Below are positions 17,886 through 26,162 of a stretch of DNA of 64,000 nucleotides, one piece after another (within the stretch, counting starts at the first letter, position 1; each line of letters opens with the position of its first letter). Source of the stretch: Flavobacterium alkalisoli (GTDB taxonomy: Bacteria > Bacteroidota > Bacteroidia > Flavobacteriales > Flavobacteriaceae). The position numbers were made by a program, and so were the translations under genes. The stretch covers positions 372,001 through 436,000 of the forward strand of contig NZ_CP042831.1 in NCBI RefSeq assembly GCF_008000935.1. Reading direction: 5' to 3'. The notes below the pieces were generated by a model that searched no databases, had not been told where the DNA came from, and saw only the letters and a list, made by a program, of their open reading frames with translations.

Positions 17886-18888
17886 CTTTCCGTTCCCATT
17901 TCCAGGCCGATGCCAGCGCATCATCAAGTGACAGCTCTGCTTTCCAGCCCAAAACGTTATTTGCTTTTGTAGTATCGGCATAGGCTTCAATAACATCTCC
18001 TGCCCTGCGCCCTACAATCTTATAATTTAATTTTTGCCCCGTTACCCTTTCAAAGGCATTAATAACCTCAATAACCGAGTTTCCTTTGCCTGTACCAAGG
18101 TTAAATACTTCCACCTTCTCCAGATTGTTTTTACCTATAAGACGTTGTAACGCCGTAACGTGTGCTTTTGCCAAATCCACAACATGTATATAGTCTCTTA
18201 CACAGGTTCCGTCCGGCGTTGGGTAATCATTGCCAAAAACCGAAAGCTGCTCTCTTATACCAATGGCTGTTTGGGTAATAAACGGAACCAGGTTTAAAGG
18301 AACACCTAATGGCAGCTCCCCAATATTAGCAGAAGGATCTGCACCTACAGGATTAAAATAACGCAGCAGGATGGAATTTATACCACTTACTTTTGCCACA
18401 TCCCTTATAATCTCTTCTCCTATTTGCTTGGTATTACCATAAGGCGACATCGCTGCCTGTATAGGAGCCTCTTCGGTAATAGGCATTTTCTCTGCCTGTC
18501 CGTATACCGTACATGAAGAACTGAAAATAAAATAAGACTCGGCTTTCTTTTGCAGTTCCTGTAAAAGATATACCAGCGAACCTATATTGTTCTCATAATA
18601 CAGCAAAGGATTTTCAACACTTTCACCAACTGCTTTAGAAGCAGCAAAATGAATAATCCCTGTAACATCAGCATACTTTTTAAAAAAGTCTTTTACTGCC
18701 TGCTTTTCCCTAAGGTCTATTTGTTCAAACTCAGGTTTTTTTCCGGTTATGGCCTCAATACCTTCAAGCACATCAACAGATGAGTTGGAAAGATCATCAA
18801 TAACCACTACATCAAAACCTTCCTTTTGGAGTTCTACTACAGTATGCGAACCTATAAAGCCTAAGCCTCCTGTTACAAGTATTTTCAT
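17872..18888 (-). CDS. galE: UDP-glucose 4-epimerase
   Basis: 338 residues, normal GalE length, extended short-chain dehydrogenase fold. The NAD loop is TGGLGFIGSHTV at the N-terminus; the catalytic Ser region is SSSCTVYG and the Tyr/Lys pair is in SPYGNTK. The RYFNPVGADPS substrate segment and CVRDYIHVVDLA complete the GalE pattern. It interconverts UDP-glucose and UDP-galactose. The upstream gene, a sugar aminotransferase, ends 16 bases before this start, so the two probably form an operon feeding surface polysaccharide synthesis. Confidence 0.95.
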   Translation of the reverse strand: MKILVTGGLGFIGSHTVVELQKEGFDVVVIDDLSNSSVDVLEGIEAITGKKPEFEQIDLREKQAVKDFFKKYADVTGIIHFAASKAVGESVENPLLYYENNIGSLVYLLQELQKKAESYFIFSSSCTVYGQAEKMPITEEAPIQAAMSPYGNTKQIGEEIIRDVAKVSGINSILLRYFNPVGADPSANIGELPLGVPLNLVPFITQTAIGIREQLSVFGNDYPTPDGTCVRDYIHVVDLAKAHVTALQRLIGKNNLEKVEVFNLGTGKGNSVIEVINAFERVTGQKLNYKIVGRRAGDVIEAYADTTKANNVLGWKAELSLDDALASAWKWERKVRGK

Positions 18889-18904
18889 TCTTATTTGTTG
18901 GCTG

Positions 18905-20035
18905 TTATGTCAAATATTCTAAAACACTGTCTGTTATAAATTTAATTTGCTCTTCGTCAAGCTCAGTATGCATCGGTAAAGAAAGTACCTCATTAACCAG
19001 TTGATTGGTTACGGTAAAATCAGCCTCATTATACCTTTCGTCAAGATATGCTTTTTGCTTGTGCAGTGGTATCGGGTAATATATGGCACATGGAATATCT
19101 TTACTTTGCAGGTGTTTCATTAAACCATCCCTGTCTCCGTTAAGAATCCTTAATGTGTACTGATGGAATACGTGGCTGTCTTTATCTCCTTTTGTTACCG
19201 GAGTAACAATATTGGCATGCCCTGCAAAAGCGGCATTATATCGTTCTGCTGCTGCCTGTCTTGCTTCGTTATAAGAATCAAGTAATGGAAGCTTAGCATT
19301 AAGAACCGCAGCCTGCACACTGTCAAGCCTTGAGTTTACACCTACCACATCATGATGGTAACGCACATACATACCGTGGTTAACAACACCTCTTATTATA
19401 TGTGCAAGCTCATCGTTATTTGTAAAAATAGCACCTCCGTCGCCATAGCAACCAAGGTTTTTAGACGGGAAGAACGATGTAGAAGCCACATCGCCTATTA
19501 CACCAACTTTCTTTTTAGAACCGTCGCTGTATTTATAGTTAGCACCTATAGCCTGAGCATTATCTTCAATTACATAAAGGTTATGTTCTTTTGCTATAGC
19601 CATAATCTGCTCCATGTTTGCTGCCTGCCCAAAAAGGTGTACAGGAACAATAGCTTTTGTTTTAGGAGTAATAGCGTTGCGAATTGCCTCAATAGATATA
19701 TTAAAAGTATCCGGCTCAACATCTACCAGTACCGGAGTTAACTGCAGTAATGCAATAACCTCTACGGTAGCGGCAAAAGTAAAGTCGGCAGTAATAACCT
19801 CATCGCCCGGCTTAAGGCCAAGTCCCATCATTGCAATCTGAAGTGCATCAGTACCGTTTGCACAAGGTATTACGTGCTTAACACCAAGGTATTCTTCAAG
19901 ATTTTTCTGGAACTCATGAACCTGAGGCCCGTTTATATATGCTGTATTATCTAAAACTTCCTGAATAGAATTATTTACTGTATCTTTAATTTTATCATAT
20001 TGACCCTTAAGGTCAACCATCTGTATTTTTTTCAT
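18905..20035 (-). CDS. DegT/DnrJ/EryC1/StrS-family sugar aminotransferase
   Basis: 376 residues from ATG 20035. A PLP enzyme of the DegT family, which aminates nucleotide-linked keto sugars. Visible are PCANGTDALQIAMMGLGL near the N-terminus, DFTFAATVEV, EDNAQAIGA with the PLP-contacting Asp, the Schiff-base Lys in SFFPSKNLG and RLDSVQAAVL. An ATG nine codons upstream lies within the TAnnTTTG element at 20060-20067, so 20035 is the better start. Likely makes an amino sugar for lipopolysaccharide or capsule; the substrate is not readable. Probably the first gene of an operon with galE, divergent from waaA. Confidence 0.9.
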   Translation of the reverse strand: MKKIQMVDLKGQYDKIKDTVNNSIQEVLDNTAYINGPQVHEFQKNLEEYLGVKHVIPCANGTDALQIAMMGLGLKPGDEVITADFTFAATVEVIALLQLTPVLVDVEPDTFNISIEAIRNAITPKTKAIVPVHLFGQAANMEQIMAIAKEHNLYVIEDNAQAIGANYKYSDGSKKKVGVIGDVASTSFFPSKNLGCYGDGGAIFTNNDELAHIIRGVVNHGMYVRYHHDVVGVNSRLDSVQAAVLNAKLPLLDSYNEARQAAAERYNAAFAGHANIVTPVTKGDKDSHVFHQYTLRILNGDRDGLMKHLQSKDIPCAIYYPIPLHKQKAYLDERYNEADFTVTNQLVNEVLSLPMHTELDEEQIKFITDSVLEYLT

Positions 20036-20059
20036 TTGCCTTTTAAATTTAAGCCATAG

Positions 20060-20067
20060 CAAAACTA
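20060..20067 (-). promoter_or_regulatory. -7 promoter element of the aminotransferase-galE operon
   Basis: On the minus strand TAGTTTTG, an exact TAnnTTTG match, 25 bases before the start at 20035. Confidence 0.55.
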
Positions 20068-20135
20068 CTAATTTAATGGCTGCCTGCCAATGAAAATAAT
20101 ATAAAGTATTAATTTAGCAGCTCAATATTTTCACT

Positions 20136-21365
20136 ATGTTTTTTCTGTACAACCTGCTTACCGTTTTTACCGGATTCCTACTAAAAATCGTTGCGCTTTT
20201 TAACCACAAGATCAGTCTTTTCGTTAAGGGCAGGAAAACGGTTTTTAATACCCTGGAACAGCATATACAGCCACAGGATAAAACTATCTGGTTCCATTCG
20301 GCATCGTTGGGTGAATATGAACAGGGACTTCCTGTTATGGAAAAGATAAGAAAACAATATCCTGACCATAAAATCGTACTTACGTTCTTCTCGCCTTCAG
20401 GATACGAGATACGAAAAAACACAAAAACTGCCGATGTTGTGGTTTACCTGCCTCTGGATACCACTGGCAACGCGAAAAGGTTTGTAAAAGTGGTACATCC
20501 TGAAATGGCCTTCTTTATTAAATATGAATACTGGCCTAATTACCTAAAGGAACTTAAAAAAGCTGGCACACCTACTTACCTTATTTCGGGGTTAATGAGA
20601 AAAAAACAGGTGTTCTTTAAATGGTATGGTGGTTTTTACCGTAAAGCATTAAAAGCATTTACACAATTTTTTGTTCAGGATAACAGCTCGAAGGAGCTTC
20701 TTCAAAGCATAGGCCTCCATAATGTATCTATTAGTGGAGACACACGCTTTGACAGGGTTAGCGAAATACTGGAACGTGACAATACACTACCTTTTATAGA
20801 AGAGTTTAAAAACAATAAAATCACTATGGTAGCGGGCAGTTCATGGCCTAAAGACGAAAGTATGTTTATTGATTTTATAAACTCGTCAAATAACACTAAA
20901 TTTATAATAGCTCCGCACAACATTAAAGCAGAACAGATTGAACAGCTTAAAAACAGCATTACCAAAAAAACAGTGTTGTTTTCTGAAAAGGAAGGCAAGA
21001 ACCTGGCCGAATATGAGGTATTTATCGCCGACACCATTGGGATATTGAGCAAGATATACAGCTATGCTGATTTTGCTTATGTAGGAGGTGGTTTTGGCAC
21101 ATCAGGACTTCATAACATACTGGAACCCGCAGCATTTGGCATCCCTATCGTTATAGGACCAAATCACCAGAAGTTCCCCGAGGCCATAGCCATGATACAC
21201 ATGGGCGGATGCATTGCCGTGAAGGACAAAAAGGAAATGGAAGAAACACTTTCATCTCTTATTTATGATGATGATTTCAGGAATGAAAAAGGTCATATTG
21301 CAGGCACTTTTGTTCACATGAACCGTGGGGCTGTAGACCGTATTATTAGCAACATCAATAACTGA
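20136..21365 (+). CDS. waaA: 3-deoxy-D-manno-octulosonic-acid (Kdo) transferase
   Basis: 409 residues, normal WaaA/KdtA length. It transfers Kdo from CMP-Kdo to lipid A precursor at the inner face of the cytoplasmic membrane. The N-terminus is a single membrane anchor (about 2-20), followed by the diagnostic WFHSASLGEYEQ with the catalytic Glu, the LTFFSPSGYE segment, IKYEYWPNY, and in the second GT-B domain YVGGGFGTSGLHNILEPA and GIPIVIGPNHQKF. The stop overlaps the start of the acetyltransferase gene by one base (TGATG), indicating translational coupling. Confidence 0.95.
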   Translation: MFFLYNLLTVFTGFLLKIVALFNHKISLFVKGRKTVFNTLEQHIQPQDKTIWFHSASLGEYEQGLPVMEKIRKQYPDHKIVLTFFSPSGYEIRKNTKTADVVVYLPLDTTGNAKRFVKVVHPEMAFFIKYEYWPNYLKELKKAGTPTYLISGLMRKKQVFFKWYGGFYRKALKAFTQFFVQDNSSKELLQSIGLHNVSISGDTRFDRVSEILERDNTLPFIEEFKNNKITMVAGSSWPKDESMFIDFINSSNNTKFIIAPHNIKAEQIEQLKNSITKKTVLFSEKEGKNLAEYEVFIADTIGILSKIYSYADFAYVGGGFGTSGLHNILEPAAFGIPIVIGPNHQKFPEAIAMIHMGGCIAVKDKKEMEETLSSLIYDDDFRNEKGHIAGTFVHMNRGAVDRIISNINN

Positions 21366-21817
21366 TGCCAATTACTTTTAAGCCCATTCGGGCTAATGAT
21401 ATTGACCGTACCGTATCCATGATGCAGGATTTTTATGCCATAGATAATTATCCTATAGACCCTGTTGTTTCAAAATCACTTCTTAAAGAATTTATCGAAA
21501 ATGAAGATTTAGGAAGGGGCTGGTTAATTCTGGATAATGATACTGTTACCGGATATGTTATACTCACTTTTGTTTTTAGCTTTGAATACAAAGGGCGCAT
21601 TGCTTTTTTAGATGAGCTTTACATCTCCCCTAAAGGACGCGGTAAGGGTATAGGTAAACAGACGGTAGATTTTATTCACGATCAGGCACTTGATTTGGCC
21701 ATAAATGTTATTTACCTTGAAATTGAAGGCCATAACATGATAGCCCAAAAGCTTTATCTGTCTAAAGACTTTACAGTACATAACCGTAAGCTCATGAAGC
21801 TTACAGTAAAAAAATAA
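21365..21817 (+). CDS. GNAT-family N-acetyltransferase
   Basis: 150 residues, single GNAT domain. The acetyl-CoA loop is seen as LYISPKGRGKGIGKQTVDF, preceded by the strand IAFLDELYIS and followed by VIYLEIEGHNMIAQKLYLSKDF. The acceptor is unknown. Its start overlaps the waaA stop by one base, so it is made with the Kdo transferase; whether it acts on lipopolysaccharide is an open inference. Confidence 0.88.
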   Translation: MPITFKPIRANDIDRTVSMMQDFYAIDNYPIDPVVSKSLLKEFIENEDLGRGWLILDNDTVTGYVILTFVFSFEYKGRIAFLDELYISPKGRGKGIGKQTVDFIHDQALDLAINVIYLEIEGHNMIAQKLYLSKDFTVHNRKLMKLTVKK

Positions 21818-21820
21818 TAT

Positions 21821-21905
21821 TACATTTCGACCGCAACGAAGTGAAGTGGAGAAATCTCACAAATAGATTCCTCTGTTCCGCTATCGCTGCAATCGGAATG
21901 GAACA
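21821..21905. repeat. Bacteroidota-type intergenic repeat
   Basis: Non-coding stretch with CATTTCGACCGCAACGAAG then GTGGAGAAATCTCA, followed by a stem-loop with TGTTCC (21874-21879) and GGAACA (21900-21905) arms. The ATTTCGA(C)CG...GAGAAATCT block is a motif I know from many Flavobacterium and other Bacteroidota intergenic regions, where it occurs as a dispersed palindromic element. Only one copy is visible in this window. It lies between convergent genes and may act in transcription termination. Confidence 0.6.
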
Positions 21906-21922
21906 ATAAATTAGGTAGGGGA

Positions 21923-22357
21923 TTATTCCGGCATCATGTGTGTGGTTACAGACATCCTGTTCCATGCGTTAATAGCCATTATAGCTATGATAGCATTGGC
22001 TACATATTTTTCTCCTAACAGATTTACTGCATTTTCATAAGTCTCATCAGATACTTTTCCGGTTATTCTGGTTACTTCTTCCGTTAAGGCTAACAAAGCC
22101 CTCTCTTCAGAAGTAAAATAATTAGTGTCCCACCAGGCATTAAGCGTATAGATCCTCTTTTCGGTTTCACCGTCTTTTCTAGCCTCTTCGGTATGCATAT
22201 TAATACAAAAGGCACAGCCATTAATTTGTGATGCCCTTATTTTTATAAGATGCTTGTGGGTCTTAGATAATTCTGTACCGTTTATGTATTTTTCTAATCC
22301 AAACATGGCTTTATAGGCTTCCGGCACAACTTCGAGTAATTTCATTCTTGTTTTCAT
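21923..22357 (-). CDS. Carboxymuconolactone decarboxylase/AhpD-like protein
   Basis: 144 residues. The AhpD-type active-site motif is complete: IKIRASQINGCAFCINMH, giving Cys-x-x-Cys followed by His, then EEARKDGETEKRI and an ERALLALTEEVTRI helix. AhpD-like proteins are all-helical and act as disulfide reductases or peroxidases in oxidative stress. A second in-frame ATG lies four codons downstream of the start given. The Crp/Fnr regulator gene is immediately upstream on the same strand (about 80 bases), a pairing that suggests that it controls this gene. Confidence 0.9.
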   Translation of the reverse strand: MKTRMKLLEVVPEAYKAMFGLEKYINGTELSKTHKHLIKIRASQINGCAFCINMHTEEARKDGETEKRIYTLNAWWDTNYFTSEERALLALTEEVTRITGKVSDETYENAVNLLGEKYVANAIIAIMAINAWNRMSVTTHMMPE

Positions 22358-22437
22358 GATAATTGTGTTTTAATTTGTTATTACAAAGTTCAAACACAGG
22401 CATCACAAAAAACTTAATGTAGATTAAGAAAGCACAC

Positions 22438-23010
22438 TTACTCCTTTTTAGCTCTTACCTTACTTAAAAATTCAGGTGTAAAACCCAGATAAGATGCTAA
22501 AAGATATTGAGGAACCCGCTGTACAAAATCGGGATAGGTTGCTGCAAAATGACGGTAGCGATCTTCCGCAGAAAAATTAAACATATAATGTGTCCGCATA
22601 AGTGAGGCTGCATAAGCCCTCTCCAACACCTGCCTAAAGTAGCTTTCCAGCTTAGGAACTTTAGCCAACAGTTCATTTTCTAACGATGCATCAATCACAG
22701 CCACTTCCGCTTCCTCAACAGCCTGCAGGCTCACCTTAGATGGCTTTCCGCTATTATAGCTAAAGTAATCAGTAACCCACCAGCCTTCAATGGCAAAATG
22801 TATTACCTGTTCCACTCCCTTCTCATTAAGATTATACATTCTCAATATTCCGTTTGCCACAAAGTATTTTTTAGAACACACTTCCCCTGCATCGAGCAAA
22901 TGCTCCTTTTTACCATATTTTTCTGTCTGCACATAATCCTTCAGGATTTTCTCTTCCTCATCTGTAAGCGGGACAAATCTTTTTATATGGGCAATTAATT
23001 TTTGTGACAT
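22438..23010 (-). CDS. Crp/Fnr-family transcriptional regulator
   Basis: 190 residues. An N-terminal cyclic-nucleotide-binding-like beta roll (about 1-120: KKEHLLDAGEVCSKKYFVANGILRMY split over two strands, GWWVTDY), a dimerisation helix and a short winged helix-turn-helix at the C-terminus with QYLLASYLGFTPEFLSKVR as the recognition region. The glycine/arginine phosphate cassette of true cAMP receptors is not evident, and there is no Fnr-type cysteine cluster, so the effector is unknown. Likely regulates the downstream AhpD-like gene, and perhaps itself. Confidence 0.9.
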   Translation of the reverse strand: MSQKLIAHIKRFVPLTDEEEKILKDYVQTEKYGKKEHLLDAGEVCSKKYFVANGILRMYNLNEKGVEQVIHFAIEGWWVTDYFSYNSGKPSKVSLQAVEEAEVAVIDASLENELLAKVPKLESYFRQVLERAYAASLMRTHYMFNFSAEDRYRHFAATYPDFVQRVPQYLLASYLGFTPEFLSKVRAKKE

Positions 23011-23127
23011 TTTAAAATATTACTAACAATACTGAAAGATATAACACAAATGGCAAACAAAAAGCCCTGTAGCATTATTTTGTGCAAAAATTGTAACTTG
23101 CGGGCACAAACTTTTTTACAATACACT

Positions 23128-25272
23128 ATGAAATTTTTAAGACTGCTTGTCCTTTTACTGGTAATCCCTGCCTATGCACAACAGGGAGGCATGTGGATAC
23201 CATCCCTGCTTAAAGGAATGAACGAAAAAGAAATGAAGAGCCTGGGCATGAAAATGTCGGCTTCAGACATTTATGATGTTAACCATTCCAGCCTTAAAGA
23301 TGCCGTTCCGCAATTTAACGGCGGATGTACATCAGAGGTTATCTCATCTCAGGGACTTCTGTTAACCAACCACCATTGTGGTTATGGAGAAATCCAGTCG
23401 CACTCTACAGTAGAGCACGATTACCTTACCGATGGTTTTTGGGCGATGTCTATGGAAGAAGAGCTTCCTAATGCCGACCTGGAAGTTACCTTTATAGTAA
23501 AGATAGAAGACGTTACCACAAAAGTACTTGAGGGTACAGCTTCTATAACAAGTGAAGAGGCGAAGCAGCAAAAAATACAGGAAAACATTACCAATCTTAC
23601 CAAAACCCTGCCTAAAGAATCATGGCAGGAAAATAGGATACGTACTTTTTATGAAGGCAACCAGTACATGCTTTTTGTAGTGGAATCTTATCCGGATGTT
23701 CGCCTTGTAGGCGCACCGCCTTCATCTGTAGGTAAATTCGGTTCTGATACTGATAACTGGGTATGGCCAAGACATACGGGAGATTTTTCAATCTTCAGGA
23801 TATATGCCGACAAGAATAACCGTCCGGCTCCTTATTCTAAGGATAACGTTCCTTACAAACCAAAACATTACTTCCCTGTATCTATAGGAGGTATAGCAGA
23901 GGATGATTTCACTCTTGTATTTGGTTATCCGGGCAGGACTACAGAATATCTTCCTTCTGTAGCGGTTGAGCAGATTTTAACCAGCCTTAACCCTGCTAAA
24001 ATTGAAGTGAGGGATGCTGCACTTAAAGTTACCGACAGCTTTATGAGAAGGGATAATGCCATTAAAATACAGTATGCAGCTAAATATGCACGTATTGCCA
24101 ACTATTGGAAAAAATGGATAGGTGAATCGCAGGGGCTTGAAAAAACCAATGCAGTTGCCATTAAAAAAGACTACGAGAAAAACTTTATTAAGGAAGCAAA
24201 CAAAGCGGGCAAACAAGGTGAATACGGAAACCTATTCAACCAGTTTGAAGCAAAATATAACGAGATTGCCCCATATGCTTTAAGCAGGGATTACTTTTTT
24301 GAAGTGGTTTTAAGAAATACAGAACTGCTTACCGTAGGCTTTAGACTATACCAACTGGAGCAGGTATACAACATGAGAGGTGAGCAGGCTTTTAACGACC
24401 GTAAAGGAAACGCTATAGCTTCTCTTGAGGGTACTTACAAAGACTTTAATAAAAATGTAGACGAGAAGGTTTTTGAGAAGCTTATTGAACTGTATGCAAC
24501 TAAATCACCACAACAATTTGTTCCGGCCGGACTTATTAATGCCGACTATAAAGTACTTACTAAAAATATTTACAGCGAATCTAAGCTAACAAGCTACGAA
24601 GGATTACAGGAACTTTTAAGCGGTGATGCCAAATCGGTTATAGAGAAACTTAATAACGATAAAGGTTTCCAGCTAGTAAAAGCAATGTCTGACTCTTTCC
24701 TTACTTATGTTAACCCTAAGTATGAAGAAATCAATTTAGAAATTGAGGCTTTACAGCGCACTTATATGAAAGGTATTCTTGAGCTAAGCCCTAAAGATTC
24801 CAGAATCTTTCCTGATGCTAACAGCACGCTAAGGGTAACTTATGGTAAAGTAAAAGGATACGCTCCAAGAGATGCGGTTTACTATGAGCCTGTAACCTAT
24901 CTTGACGGTGTTATGGAAAAATATGTCCCAGGCGATTATGAGTTTGACGTTCCTCAAAAACTTATAGACCTGTACAACAAAAAAGATTATGGCCAATATG
25001 GTGACAACGGAAAAATGCCGGTTTGCTTTATCGGTACAAACCACACAACAGGAGGAAACTCTGGCAGCCCTGCCATAGATGCAAGAGGTAACCTTATAGG
25101 ATTAAATTTTGACCGTGTATGGGAAGGTACCATGAGCGATATTTATTATGACCCTTCTATATGCAGAAATATAATGGTAGACATGCGTTATGTATTGTTT
25201 ATTATTGACAAATATGCAGGTTGTACCCGCCTTATAGATGAGATGGAAATAGTAAAAAATAAGAAAAAATAA
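23128..25272 (+). CDS. S46-family dipeptidyl-peptidase (DPP7/DPP11)
   Basis: 714 residues from ATG 23128, which gives a clean signal peptide ending AYAQQGG; an in-frame ATG 26 codons upstream would bury it. Clan PA serine exopeptidase of the periplasm or cell surface, removing dipeptides from peptide N-termini. The catalytic His83 is in TNHHCGYG and the nucleophile Ser645 in GGNSGSPAID. Residue 663 (18 after the Ser, in LNFDRVWEG) is Arg. In characterised enzymes Arg at this place goes with DPP11 specificity for Asp/Glu at P1, while Gly goes with DPP7. A DPP11-like specificity is therefore inferred. The gene stands alone. Confidence 0.92.
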   Translation: MKFLRLLVLLLVIPAYAQQGGMWIPSLLKGMNEKEMKSLGMKMSASDIYDVNHSSLKDAVPQFNGGCTSEVISSQGLLLTNHHCGYGEIQSHSTVEHDYLTDGFWAMSMEEELPNADLEVTFIVKIEDVTTKVLEGTASITSEEAKQQKIQENITNLTKTLPKESWQENRIRTFYEGNQYMLFVVESYPDVRLVGAPPSSVGKFGSDTDNWVWPRHTGDFSIFRIYADKNNRPAPYSKDNVPYKPKHYFPVSIGGIAEDDFTLVFGYPGRTTEYLPSVAVEQILTSLNPAKIEVRDAALKVTDSFMRRDNAIKIQYAAKYARIANYWKKWIGESQGLEKTNAVAIKKDYEKNFIKEANKAGKQGEYGNLFNQFEAKYNEIAPYALSRDYFFEVVLRNTELLTVGFRLYQLEQVYNMRGEQAFNDRKGNAIASLEGTYKDFNKNVDEKVFEKLIELYATKSPQQFVPAGLINADYKVLTKNIYSESKLTSYEGLQELLSGDAKSVIEKLNNDKGFQLVKAMSDSFLTYVNPKYEEINLEIEALQRTYMKGILELSPKDSRIFPDANSTLRVTYGKVKGYAPRDAVYYEPVTYLDGVMEKYVPGDYEFDVPQKLIDLYNKKDYGQYGDNGKMPVCFIGTNHTTGGNSGSPAIDARGNLIGLNFDRVWEGTMSDIYYDPSICRNIMVDMRYVLFIIDKYAGCTRLIDEMEIVKNKKK

Positions 25273-25305
25273 GGGTTCGGGTTAACCTTACAAAAAGCTT
25301 GTTTA

Positions 25306-25342
25306 TGCCCTTAGATAATTTTTAGGAATATTTCTAAGGGCA
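25306..25342. repeat. Inverted repeat downstream of the peptidase gene
   Basis: Perfect 10-base arms TGCCCTTAGA (25306-25315) and TCTAAGGGCA (25333-25342) around a 17-base AT-rich loop. No T-run follows, so it is not a classical terminator. It could be a protein-binding site or an RNA 3'-end hairpin. The rest of 25273-25502 holds only the promoter of the next gene. Confidence 0.5.
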
Positions 25343-25438
25343 CTATAGACAAATCTTAGCAATAATACCGAAAACGATGTATTTAATATGTTGGTTTTCA
25401 GTAATAAAAGATTTTTAAAAATTTTAGCAAGATTTATT

Positions 25439-25466
25439 TTGTGGTGTCAAAAAATTTATATCTTTG
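25439..25466 (+). promoter_or_regulatory. Promoter of the acidic lipoprotein gene
   Basis: TTG (25439-25441), a 17-base spacer, then TATCTTTG (25459-25466): both Bacteroidota elements at good spacing, 36 bases before the ATG. Confidence 0.65.
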
Positions 25467-25502
25467 CTCCGAATTAATAATTAACCTTTATAATTTAGTA
25501 AG

Positions 25503-25709
25503 ATGAAAAAAGTTGTTTTAAGCTTAGCAGTTATCGCTATGATCTCTTTTGTTTCTTGTAAAGAAACTAAAACTGAAGAAGTTGCACCAGAAACTACAAC
25601 TGAAGAAGTTGTAACTCCAGAAGTTACTGAAGAAGTTGCTCCAGAAGCTACTGTTGATACTGCTGCTGCTCCAGTTGAAGAAGCTCACACTGAAGAGGCT
25701 GCTCACTAA
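25503..25709 (+). CDS. Small acidic lipoprotein
   Basis: 68 residues. The signal peptide ends in the lipobox-like FVSC, so Cys20 is probably lipidated. The mature part is almost only Glu, Thr, Val, Ala and Pro, with imperfect repeats of a TEEVAPE-like unit. No hydrophobic core is visible, so it is likely extended or disordered on the membrane surface. Codon use is uniform and a good promoter and terminator flank it, which favours a real, well-expressed gene over a chance reading frame. Function unknown. Confidence 0.75.
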   Translation: MKKVVLSLAVIAMISFVSCKETKTEEVAPETTTEEVVTPEVTEEVAPEATVDTAAAPVEEAHTEEAAH

Positions 25710-25730
25710 GATAATTAGTAAGAAAAGCAT

Positions 25731-25755
25731 AAAAGCCCCGCAATGCGGGGCTTTT
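25731..25755 (+). terminator. Terminator after the acidic lipoprotein gene
   Basis: Stem AAAAGCCCCGC/GCGGGGCTTTT with loop AAT. Confidence 0.9.
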
Positions 25756-26098
25756 CATTTTTAGTAAACTTAAACAAACACATCAAAATCAAGTTTGATA
25801 TTACACACTACTTTAATAAAAAAGAAAACAGCATAACCATCTGCAAATAGCTATACCATTTTATTAAAGCATAAATATTTTATTTACTGCAAAACACATA
25901 TTGTCTTATCCTGCTCAATAAACAGCAGGGCAATATATATTACCTTTTTATTTTCTTTGTTTTAATTTATTATTCAGGCTAATTAGTGGCCGTGGGTAAA
26001 TAATCTTCTTTAACCTGTTGACATTAAGTACCCGCAATACCTTTTAAATACCATTAAACTAGGTTATCAAATTGTTAATTGTAAAAAAGGCAATAAAA
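25756..26098. other. Gene-free AT-rich spacer
   Basis: About 340 bases with no credible reading frame on either strand, no exact TAnnTTTG promoter with a following start codon, and no RNA gene that I can recognise. It separates two transcription units that both end here. Confidence 0.6.
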
Positions 26099-26124
26099 AA
26101 GCCACCCAAAAGGGCGGCTTAAGT
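26095..26124 (-). terminator. Terminator of the DWEH-motif lipoprotein gene
   Basis: On the minus strand AAGCCGCCC and GGGTGGCTT pair (one G-U) around TTTT, followed by a T-run (26095-26100 in plus-strand A). Confidence 0.75.
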
Positions 26125-26162
26125 ATAAAATATTGAATCAGGCCGTAGTATAAATCTTTTAT

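Noticed and set aside
23050..23127. Extension of the S46 peptidase upstream of its signal peptide
   Set aside because: It would bury a clear signal peptide (MKFLRLLVLLL...AYAQ) 26 codons inside the protein.
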